64,000 nucleotides of DNA from Nemopilema nomurai (taxonomy: Eukaryota > Cnidaria > Scyphozoa > Rhizostomeae > Rhizostomatidae), in NCBI GenBank assembly GCA_003864495.1, contig ML133493.1:3045820-3109819 (forward strand), in the 5' to 3' direction. Below are positions 27,455 through 39,400 of the stretch, piece after piece. A program made the position numbers and the translations under genes. The notes under the pieces were generated by a model. It was not told where the DNA came from. It worked only from the letters and a program-made list of their open reading frames with translations, and did no database searches. Every line of letters begins with the position of its first letter. Position 1 is the first letter of the stretch.

Positions 27455-30400
27455 GTGAGTGGAAGTTAGAAACATATCATTTCGATGACCTTTGATTACG
27501 AAATGCTTTCCAATCCTTTGAATCTCTCATCAACTGGCCTTTTGATTATTGAAACATGAAACATCTCAAAACCGTGCGATTAAAGTATTTCTCTTTTCTT
27601 CGTCAGCAGCAAAGATGACGAGCGAGTGAAGCTGAAGGAAGAAGCAAAAAAGAAGCGTGTACAGGTTGCCAGGGCAGCCAAGGTACCTCATGTACAGCGT
27701 AGCGAAAGCAAGGTATGTTTTGATCCATCTCATCATTTTGTTTTTGGAGACAGATAAACATGCTCTCCTTTTCGTTATTGATGGTCGTCCTTTGCCTCTT
27801 ATTGTTTGTTAACGCAAGTCTCTCAAGATTACCCACCTGCCGGAAATCTAGGCTCCTTTAACCTCTGACGGTCATCGTCCAAAGATTTCATTTATTTATA
27901 GCAAACTCGATTTAATGTTTTGAAGTTGCAGTTGTAATTCCTGATGTTAAGCTCAATGTCATTTTCCAGTTGACCTTGTCTAGAAGTGAATCTGTTATTT
28001 AATTGTTTTCTTGAGTGAATTAAGCAAAAGTCGAATAAGATTCTATTATAGACGTTTTACGCACATCTTCCTTGGTTTTCTTTCCCAATTGTACATTATT
28101 GTAATACAATTCATATGTTATATAGCGCACATAATCAAATATTATTTAGTAAACATACTGCAGTTATACAATGCTCAGTAAATTATGTTTTTCTTTCAGT
28201 TCGGCGACCCTGGATTCGTATCTGTCAAGGTAACATATTGTCTTTTCCTTTCAGACCATGTCCTTTTGTTAACATTGTTAAATCTATGTCGAACATTTGT
28301 ATAGTGTTGTATAGAGTCATACAGCCTCTTAAGAAGGTACTGTGTAATGCACATAAGTATAAACGCAAGCAATGCTTGTTCGAATCAAAGGTTATAGCTA
28401 TACCAAGTTTCCAACGCCAGTAGCTTTGATGACTTCAATGTCACCATTTCCTCTCCAGTATCCCAGGAAGCCAGTGAAGGTTGATCCTTGTAGGCCACTG
28501 TTTATGATCATTTTGTCTGTAAAGCACAGAGAAAGACGACGATTCGTGGCTATAAACCTGTCATATTCTTAGAACGTTACACGTGAAAACGTAGAAAACG
28601 TAGGTTGCGGAACGTGTGATACGGAGTGAATACGAAAACGAAACGAAATCGAATGAAGCGAATACAAAGGGGATTGGATTAAATAGGTTAATTCGTCCGT
28701 TAGGGTCCAGACCCTGGTACTAGGGCCCAGATTCAGTACTTGACATTGTCACCATTTTACTCAGTTCTTCATTTTTGTTGCAAACATCATAACGTTTCTG
28801 CATCACTTTCGCGGTATTTTGAATTAGTTTCTTGAATTCTGCGTAACGAATTTTAATCTGTTGAAAAATGTCTCTAGTCACTCTCACGACCATACGTAAT
28901 GTCTTTTGTTGTCAAATGTTGTTGTTTAAATTCATTTTAACTTCCCTAAGTGCCAAATCGTCTCTAAATTGTCTTTTTAACTTTAGGTCCCTCCCGACTC
29001 TGATGATGCATTGTCAAGCTGCTTGAAGGTTAGTTCCAAATTAGCCGTTTTCTATTAAAATAGCCTTATGCCAATTAAACCCTCTGGTAGTCGATTGTGT
29101 AAAACGTGCATGCCACTCGAAGAAGGTTGGTTTGTGGTAGCCCAGTCTGGTCAGCGGCTTCTGTCCGCCTGCAGCCGTTGGTTTCTTTACAACAAACTGG
29201 ACGCATCGGAATATTAGAAGTTTTCCCGTTGAGCTGCAGGAGTGACGTCCAAATGTGATGGCCGTTACTGTAGCTACTCATCCAGAAAGCTTCGCTGCAG
29301 GATGTTTGACATCCAAGTTTATGGACGTGAAGCATTCTTGTCTGCCATCTCTCTTGACTTATTGATCGTTCTGGTCATCAGTTGAATGTGGTTCTTTTCT
29401 GGTTTCTTTGTCATGTTTTGACAACTAAAAGGTGGCCGATGGCATAGGAATGCGCTTCTTGAGGTTTTTGTTTGGGACGAAGTTGTTCCATTTAAAGCAG
29501 GGGCTTTGTTCTATCGCGCTCATCACCTCTTCTGACGTCACAGTCTGACTTCATTCAGGATTTCGTTCAGGATGTTTTCAGTGATGCATTCGAGCGACCT
29601 CGGCACATGTCATTTGTAGGAATGTCATCAAAAGGGAATCGATGAATATTTGCCTCAACGATAGAACTTGAGAACACATTAAGGAAAAGTGCAACTGCCT
29701 GACCCTTGCTCTCTTTTGCTCGTCTGTGGAATAAGACCTTCTATGAATCATAGCTTTGCAGATGTTCAGGGTGGGCCGGTGTAAAATGGCCACTGATTTG
29801 CTTATTGTTGTCACCACTGTTGTTGTTGTCGTCACCGTTGTTGTTTTTGTTGTTGTTGCTGCTGTCATAGTTGCTGCTGTTGACAATGTTGTCGCCATTG
29901 TTGTTGTTGTCACCGTTGTTGTTGTTGTCGTCACCGTTGTTTGTTGTTGTTGCTGCTGTCATAGTTGCTGCTGTTGACAATGTTGTTGCTGTTGTTGTTG
30001 TTGTCACCGTTATTGTTGTTGCTGCTGTCGTAGTTGCTACTGTTGACAATTTTGTTGCTGTAATTGTTGTTGTCGCCATTGTTGTTGTTGTTGCTACTGT
30101 CATAGTTGCTGCTGTTTACACTATTGTTGCTGTTGTTGTTGCTGGCGCCTGTTTCCCTGCACAAGCACCGGTGCTATTCAGCCTGCACAGACTTCATTCG
30201 TAGTTGCCAGGATGTTTCTCTTCACAAATTCTTGAACCGTGCAGTCCCATGCTGGTGATCCGGTATGTGAAGCCGCGCTCTTTAATGGCTTGCCTTCCAA
30301 ATCCATTCTTTGCAGTAATTTCCTATATTTGCTTTGTCACTACAGGGTCGCTCAGTAGTGTTGATCTTTTTCTGAAGCATCCGGCTTTGTTTACTTTTGG

Positions 30401-33400
30401 CCTTTTTCTTGACCCAAGTAGTGATTTGAGGGTGTAACAATAGCGCACTTCAAGTACTCCAAATACGTAATGGCTATGGGTCTTGTGGTCTGGTCACAAC
30501 TAGTGGTTGATTGATCATTTGTTGGCAGCGTTTTTGGTTGTTTTTGTTTCCTGTTACGTTACTGTCAGTTTACTAACCTGACGGTGGTTCCAGTTTTGTC
30601 ATCAATCGACTGTTCTCAAGTGCTCTCTGGCTCTTGAATGGCCTTGCTTGTTTGTAAACAGAACCATGTCATGGTCAACCAGACCGTCCAAAAGAACTAG
30701 AAAGCTTGATGCTATGGTTTGCCAAAGGTCATTATTCGAAATTTTGTTTTTGCAAAGGTCAACGTTACTTCCTTGTAACAGCAACAAGCATTTGTCGATG
30801 TTGCCTATCCCGTGAATGTGACAGTGTGGAAGTTGGTTTTGCATGCTCGGTTTTTGCCCATCGGTTGTTCAACATATACACGCTTTTTTATAAGGAACCA
30901 CTTTATAAGGAACTTACATGTAGAAGGCCGAAATATTCAAAAAACTTATACTACTAAAACGAAATCCCTAAGGAACTTTTCGATTTGAAAAATTTTTTTT
31001 ACTGCAAGCATCAGGAACTAAAAAGCCGGTTCCATTCATTTGCAGCCAATCTTCGCATAGTTTGTTTGCTATTCGTGTGTCAAGTGCTTCGTGGAGTAGT
31101 TTCCGCATAGCGCCCCTCTCTCTATTAAGTGCTAAGGCTTATTGATGTGCAGTGAAAATTAAGGAACCTTTAAGGAACTTTTGTTACTAAAATCAGATGA
31201 TTTGAGGTCTACGAATAAGGAACTTTTGGAACTAGGCCTTGTGGTAGGTTCCTTATAAAAAAAGCGTGTACTTACAGAAGACTTGTGTTCACTGGATAAT
31301 AGGACTACCGCATTTACGATTTGATTCAAGTTGGTTAATTTTATAGAGAAGTTTTCGCATTTCATGCCGTATATGGTAGAACAGAAGTGCTGAAATGCAC
31401 GATCACGTCACATGGCCGTTAAATGTTTCGCATCGAAAAGCTCAGTGCTCACTTCGTGTTCTTACGGCGGCCGAATGGCAGAAAGGTCTGTTCAGCTGAT
31501 AAGCAAAAAACGCACGAAAAATGTTCAAGAGACAGTCTTAAACAGAGCTAATTATCAAACCAAGTGGGATTCAAGCTTACTTCCTTATCTTTCGTTCCTT
31601 ATCTCCCTATGTTTTTAAAGATCACTGTGACTAGTATATATATTTTGCGACTGTCTGGACGAAAGGATTGCTTACTGGAGACAATAATTGTAAGCAATTC
31701 TAAGATAGCAAGCTGCTCTTTAACAGTCATGGTAGGCGATTCCTCTTTTCTCCCTTCAAAGCGTAGAACGAGTGGGAGGCTTGAAGCTTTAGTGTTCTTC
31801 GACCTGATCTTGTCGAGAGATTGTCAAAGGACATCTACCAGATGCTATGAATTCTTGCAAGCAGCAATGAACACTCTCTATTTGAGTACTCCGAAGCCCA
31901 GGCCTGCTCATCTTGTTTCCAACCTCAAGACATCTTTTTCTTGTAGTGATTGGTACACACCCAGCCGCTCCACTAGCTTGGTCAGCTTAGCGTACTTTTT
32001 TCATTTTGCTCCTTTGAAATGAATTGATGCTCAACGTGGTTTTCTTCTTAGAATGTCCTCATTGACTACCGCGAATTGCTCGGCTCCTTTCCGACGCGAG
32101 AAGACTACCGTTACCTTGGCATTGACAATGAACCAGGAACTCCGGAAGTCAACATTTGCGTCAATGACGATGCATTCAGATTTCCCTTACAAATGCCACG
32201 GGTGAATTGCTTGAAAAATGGCCTGGTGAAAGAGAATAATTCCTTACAGACACAGCAATGTGAGATTTCTTCGAAGGAAGAGGCACCAAAGAACGATCTC
32301 CAACAAAATGACTCTAAAAGGCCGGATCCTTATCCGGTTAAGGAGAGCCAAAGGCAGGAAGCATCAAAGGGAGAAGATCCTGTGGGCAAAAAGGGGGCAG
32401 TCGAAGAAGGTACCCTTTGTTCGATGGAAGCCCGAGTGAAGGAGGAGCCAACGAGCCCGAGGGCACAGACTGGGGTGGGTAACGCTGAGGAGGCAGCCCC
32501 CATAAAATGCAGCGATGACTCAGAAACGAAACGAAAAAGCTCTTCACAACCTAAGTCAAAGCCACCAGTGCTGAAAATCTCGGATGTCAGGTAAATCAGT
32601 GAAATCATTGCTGTAATATGTACATGTCTTTTGCAAAGGGGGATTCTAACTTTGCCTTGATTTGTTTCTTTGTTCAACCGTTAAAAGATTCGTAAAGAAT
32701 CAATTAAGAAGGATGTTCGCACTTGCTTAATGTCACCTCGCGCCTGGACTTGAGATTCTTCTTAGTACGAGTTTTGGGGTAATACCTCAGTAGCTTTTCT
32801 GGACTGATTAGCACTGAATTACGAAACTAAAAACAGCCAGTCTTTACTACACTTCCAACATCTAATATCTGTTTTCGTCTCCTTTTGCAGCAAGACTGCT
32901 GTGAACACAAGTGAAAAGGTATGATATTTCTTTTTTCCGAGCCAAGCATTTCTGGCCTGTCGAGATTCACCAGGTCTTACTAGCAACTACAATCACACCT
33001 GCAGTCTCTCAAGGCAGGTCGTTAGCTCATTGCGTCACTTGGATTCCACCGGAAGGAATTCACTTTCTGGTGCAATTGAACTTGTTCCTATCTTCACCTG
33101 TTTTAGCAAGTCGTCAGATTTTTAAGAAATCGAACTGCTCTTTGGTTCTGTCTGAAAACATAATCTTGTCTCACGGCTGACAGACATCGACGGATCGAGT
33201 TAATATCAAATTAGTTTCGGTCAATGCTGAGACAATCATCCTCGGCGTATTTGTACGGCTTTAATGCAGAGTACTGTAGCTACGTTCTTTGCAAGCTGTC
33301 AGCCAAGCTTCAACTTCAAAGTTCTATAGATCCCTGGAATACGTTTAACTTCTCTGAACGTCCGGACTTTCCGCGAACTAATTGTTCGGAAACCTTTCCT

Positions 33401-36400
33401 CCCGACTGACCATCTAGAATCATTCTCGATTACTAAGTCAATTTTTTGCTTAGGTTTAGTTCTTTTGGTGTGAAGTGATTTATTCAATATATCCCAACAA
33501 GAAATAATTGGTGAATCCATACAGGTTTATTTATGCTCTTCCACAGTCCGCTTTACTTCTTTTCCATTCACGCCCCTTCATAACACCTATTGTTTAAAGG
33601 CGTTATGAAGTGCAAACGTGTAGATTTTACGTCTCCACTATACTGAGAGCGATCCGATAATAAGAATTGCTCTATTTCATATTCAATAAGTACATTCTTA
33701 GCAAAACTAAATCTGATACATATACGAGCCTGATAGGACGTAAATCCGATGTAATGTGATCTATTCAGTTTTCTTCTTTCCATAATTATTTAAGCACGTG
33801 TGTGTGTAATGGCTCCATTACATCAAGTTTTGCCAAATTGAAATTCAGTTTGAAGGATAACAAACTAAGCAGCTTGATAAAGCACTAATGTCATAACGAT
33901 CTATAGATCCAAGTGTGCATCAACTGATATTTGCAATATTTCATTAAGTTTAGTTTCATTTTGCTCAGGATATTAGCTTCCAACCTAATTGCTCCGATCC
34001 TACTGATCATCGCCTTTAAATTAACTCCAATACCGACCATCTTGATCCACATATCAACAATACTAATTGATCAGTTTCATTGCAATCAAAGTGTCTGTTT
34101 GCCACAGAAGCCAAACTGGGGATCAGTCCGTTTGACCATAAAAACATGTCAATCTGTTAATCGCCAATCTCTGATGGATTCCGCAGGCGACCTACAGACG
34201 TGGCTCTCCGTCTGCCTTGCACAAACATCAGTTTAAGCAATATTTCGTACCGGGCTGTCGAACGACACCAGGGCATGTGCTCTGTTTCATTTCTGATCCA
34301 CTCGCTTCATGGCGACGTCAATAAAACAGCTGTCTAACGCCACATATAGATAAAGATTTCCATGCTCTTCCCATTTTCGTCACAAAGCATAGAGACTTCC
34401 ATTGACAAATGCCATTGTTTTCAGAACAATCTGTCATCATTTTAAACCGACATGCATTTTGCAGAAGATATATTTGACTATGACATAATTGTACGGCAGT
34501 TTCAGTGTCCTAATACTACTTATCTGTTTTCTCTTTGCTAACAGGTTTGGAATAAAGAGCGATTATTAAGCATAGAGCTTTGCGTTGTTAATCCTGACAC
34601 CACATATGAAAACTTTTGTATTTAACGGTGACCATGACTTGGTCAGCGCGAGAATTCCCGCCATGGCCTAAATCGCCAGATGAGTTTCCTTCACCCAAAT
34701 GATTTCCCTCTATGCAGTTTCTTCTCGGCAGTGTATATCAATGCTGTCTCCGACAAATGCAGTTGTTGCTTACACAGACAAGGCATGCATTGTTCTCAAA
34801 GACTTCGGCACCAGCGTAGGTAGAGCGTATTGATTTCAGTGCTCTGTTTTCGTATCGAAACACGTTGGCCGTTGAAATGTTATTATTGAATCTCGTACCG
34901 CTAATCATTTCAGCTTTTTGATATTTGTATTGCAAAGCGATGCAAATGGCTTAGGCACATCTAGGTCAGCTCACTCGAAGGCCTCTATCGGGGAATTAAC
35001 TTAGGGTGATCCTAAGATGCAAAGCTACCGTCTTTTCTGCCTTCTTTTGTTGCACTATGTGCGCTTCAATAGCCTTGACAGAAATATAAATATGTATTCT
35101 GAACTGTACCAACTTCACCATACAAATCATTAAAGGTTCGAGCGAGATTGATGAGAGAGAAATCGTCTCTTCCAAGTGAAGCCATTGCTCGGGTGGTTTG
35201 GAGCACCAATTATCGTATCGATGAGTGTTGCAGAGGCAGAGGCTGTTCCTGCGTAGCCTCCTCCATCTATCCCATGTCAAAGCAACGGCGATATTTTTCA
35301 CAACAGCCAGTTAACTGACTAATAGAGTAGCGATTTTTTCATATGGTGCATGACAAGGATTTCTTCCCGGAGGTTGTATTTTCATTTCTGACTATGGTTG
35401 ATCTCTGTGAGTTTCTTGCCATTTCGATTCGGGTACTGAAATTTTCTTACCGATTTCTAATCTACATGCTGACTTTCCTTTAAAAGAATGTATATGTTGC
35501 GGGCAATAACTTTGCTCACATCCATTGTGTCGACAGGGGGTTATTTTTAATTGTTGATAAGTTATGCTGTAGATGCGTTCTAAAGATATCCTATCAAAAT
35601 GCTTAAACGTCTAATCTCGTATTGTAGTTGCCCTTTTGTTGCTAAGTTTATTAGAAAGACATTTTCCGTTTTCAAAACAATCTTCCGTAATCCAGCGAAT
35701 TTATATGATTTGTTACGAGAGGTCACCGACGCTCTGAATGAAAGACGCTCAATTGATAACGTTCTTGGCCTTGACCTGGTGCCATTCTTGCCCCTTTTCG
35801 CTGGAGGCTCGCTGTCTTAATGGCCAATCTGGCCCTCTATAATAGTAAGGACCGGAGCGGAGGAGCGTTCCGTGTTTTTTATGACGTCATGCCACTAGGG
35901 AGGCGCATTATAGGTCACTGCGCCCAATTGAAGTTTAGAGCTTGCAGCGAGAAAGCAGTATTCTCTGGTGTATACATAATTGTCATTAAATTCAGTATTA
36001 TTTACGGTACTTTCTGTTTCAGTTGTATACGGACCGAACTTTCTGCGCAGGTTGGGGTGTGGGGCTGGTATTGTGTCCATGGGACGGGTTATCATTCAAA
36101 TAATCCGATGAGCGTTTTGAATACCGGACAAGAAATATTCACAGGTTGCTGTCGGAAGAAACAGCACACAAAAGGTGCGATGACTGAAGTCGCGGCATGA
36201 GAATACAAAGTTGGCCGGTCAACTACGTACGCTTTTTTAAACGGAACCACTTTATAAGGAACCTACAGGTAGAAGGCCGAAATATTTAAAGAACTTATAC
36301 TACTAAAAACGAAATCACTAAGGAACATCTCGATTTGAGAATTTTTATAACTGCAAGCATCAAGAACTAAAAAGCCCGTTCCATTCATTTGCAGCCAATA

Positions 36401-39400
36401 CTCGCATAGGTTGTTTGCTGTTCGTGTGTCAAGTGCTTTATTGAGTAGTTTCCGCATATGCTGTCTCGCCCCTCTCTCTATTAAGATTTCTCAGTTTTTT
36501 CGCATTTACCGAAGCGGCCCTGTTCGGGCAGATGCGGAATTGCAATTTGAAATGTACATGACGTCAATAACGTGGCTGGCAAATATACCCGGATTAGATC
36601 TCATGTGTCTTTCTAAAAGAGTTTAATTAGCGAAATATTTTGGGGCGGGCTTATTAATTTGCTGATGCACTCAAGTCTGTTTTCAAAAACCAATCCTTGC
36701 CATTTGATGGCAAGCTCCTATTTAGTCGTTGTTTTGCAATCTCAAGATGTTTCTAAGTTTTGCAATCTCAAGATGTTTCTAAGTTTTGCAATCTCAAGAT
36801 GCACTTGTTGTTTCTAAAACTTGACAGTTAACCACTCTGTGGTTGTCTTGGCAATACAACTACGATCCGGATATACTAGAAATAAAGTGTATCTTTCGTG
36901 TTCCATTTGCGCCAGAAGCCGGAAGGGTTACATTTGATCGGTTGGTTTTCCCAATGGCCACGATCAATCATTTCAGCTAATCGGTGTCAGTTCAGCGTCT
37001 TCATTCTGGGCTTGTGCCTGTTTCTTGAAACGCGATCTTGTTACGCAATTATTCAGGAAGCCGATGTTTATGGACCAAAAGTCATCGTAGGTCACAAATT
37101 GCCGTTACACGGGGTGCTGTTTCGCGGCACTGCTGTCTGGCAATGGCAAATGAAGGGACTGCATCAAGGTTTTCAGGGGTGCTGCATGTCACAACGGTCG
37201 TCACAGGGTAACTGTCTCCGGGAACTGTCAGCTGTCCGTAACTTCGCTTTCCGACTCGGTTGCGACTCGGTTGCGACTCGGTTGCGACAGAAGTTGCAAA
37301 AGTCGGTGTTATTGCATTTGTCTACATGGAAACACCATAGATCGGGCGTTGCCTTGTCCTGCAGTACTATTCATCGGGCACTTGTTCTCGACGCCAAGAC
37401 GCTGCTCTTCCAAACTTTATTTGAGTGTCCTTTCAAGATAATGCAAACTAATTGAACTGCTGTCATTTAGGATAAAGACAATTGTTTACAGTTTACGGTC
37501 TTAGGATATGCAAAACAGGCGATGCTATTGATGGTTCACGCCTCCGCAGCCTCCGTAGCCGTCAAGCAACAGCTTATTTGGTCTGGTGTAAAACGGATCT
37601 TGTCGCTTTTCTTGATGCTACTTTCAGTAAAGTCGAATTTTATGCGTGGAATTCCAGTTAAATCCGAGAAAATCCATCAGTGGCACGGAGATCTCTTTCT
37701 TTTGATCATTCTAGATCCTCTAAGTCTGTTTCTTAAACTGGAACGACAGCACATTGGACTTGCTGATCTTTCGAATTTTTTGGGAATTTTTAAAGGCAGG
37801 TAGTGAATCACTTAAGCACCGTAAACAAAGAAGTGTCATTGCTTCTCTGAAGGGCTACATGTTAACGGCAGTAGGAGGCTAGTTTCCGATACATCTTTAA
37901 GCCTACCTTCGCCCAAAGTACTTTGCCCAAAATAAAATTAGGTTAGAAACGACCGGTGTTTGTTTGCGATGCCGGGTAGATGAGTTAACCGCGTTAGGTC
38001 AGATTCTGGGTAATCCGGACTTTCACCAGGCCGGACCGGTCTTCACTCCGCATGACTTACAAGTGATCAAAGTTTGCTACATTCATATCTGTGAATAGCC
38101 TGGGCATCCATTTCCTTATCTTCTTTAAAGGCAAGACGTAAACAGTGAAGGCCGGTTGTGCATCTTGATCAAGTAGAGGAATGATAAGCGAATTGTTAGC
38201 GACCCTAAAGCTGAATTATGGGAGATTTGGAGGCCTTTAAAGTTTACTTGTTTTGTACGGAAAAGTTTAAATCAAGCTCCGTTGTAAATTGGTATGATAT
38301 TGGACAGAAGCCAAGTGTCGAACTCCTCAACTTAATAATGAAAACTCAAATTTTGACTGAAAAAATACTATGTATTTGCTCAAAACTAGATTAATTTTAG
38401 AAATTAATCTGCATATAGTATAGAACAATGAAAGACAGAAGCTGCGAAAGTGTAAATGTCAAGTGAGATTGTGATGAAGGTTTGCATTATTGATTTGTGA
38501 ATGCAGTTAATTATACTTTATGAGTTTGATAACTGGCTTTAGATCACTTCACCTTTTGAAACGCACCCAGTCATTTCATAGCCCTACTTGTCTCAGTAAG
38601 TTCTGTTTACGCAGTAATACGTCTTTTAATAAGAAATCTCAGCTGCGCAAAGACAATTAAATTGGTCGGCTAAGGCGTGTTTGTTGTCCTTTTCGGTTTA
38701 AATTTGTATTAACTTATCGCGTTGAACTAGTTATCTAACTAGCTTGGGATAACACTCTTGGGATGTTTTTTACCATTCCAACCGTCCAATTGCATGGGCG
38801 TTGGAGGAGGGGGTTGGCCACATGACGGCACTTGTCACGTGCTCTCACTCACTACCAAGAAATAGCTTTTCAAACTTAACAAAATTGATAATAATGCAAC
38901 CCAATAGCTTTTTTGTATGGATCCTGTAGTCCTTACCAACATACTTCCTGGCATCTCTAATTTGCACTTATTTTACTTGTATCATTTACGCGTACTTATA
39001 ACTTCTTAGAAGCTAACTACTTTTCACTTTTTAACTACTTTTTAACTTGAAATTTGGCTATTTTAAACTACTGCGTGGCCTGAACAAACTTGACTTTCCT
39101 TCTCTTTAACTATCACTAGCCCATATTTTTTAAGTGACTACACGTCTTTGACGGTTCAAGTTTATGGAGTTAACATGTGATTGATGACGTAACGTGGAAA
39201 GACAAGCCTCGGCTTATACTGATCGCTGCTTCTGAAAGAGCTTTTCCTGCTGAATAAACAGCTCTTATCATGCCAGTATGATTTGACTCATGCAGACCCA
39301 GTGGAAACTTCTGGAAGCTTCTATGACGTCCCGAATTGCTGTTGAATGGGACATGGGCTCGTTTTGATAGTTTCACATTCACCTTACCATAAATGAACCT

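Larger units (their letters stand above)
29029..32051 (+). other. AFF intron with triplet repeat and an inverted-repeat element
   Basis: A 3 kb intron holding the GTT/GCT tract near 29.8-30.1 kb and the inverted-repeat element near 30.9-31.3 kb, both listed separately. A 152-codon open frame just before the next exon has no recognised homology. Confidence 0.75.

Noticed and set aside
29578..30203. Thr/Asn-rich and Val-rich proteins over the triplet tract
   Set aside because: All frames of a triplet repeat are open; this is simple-sequence DNA in an intron.
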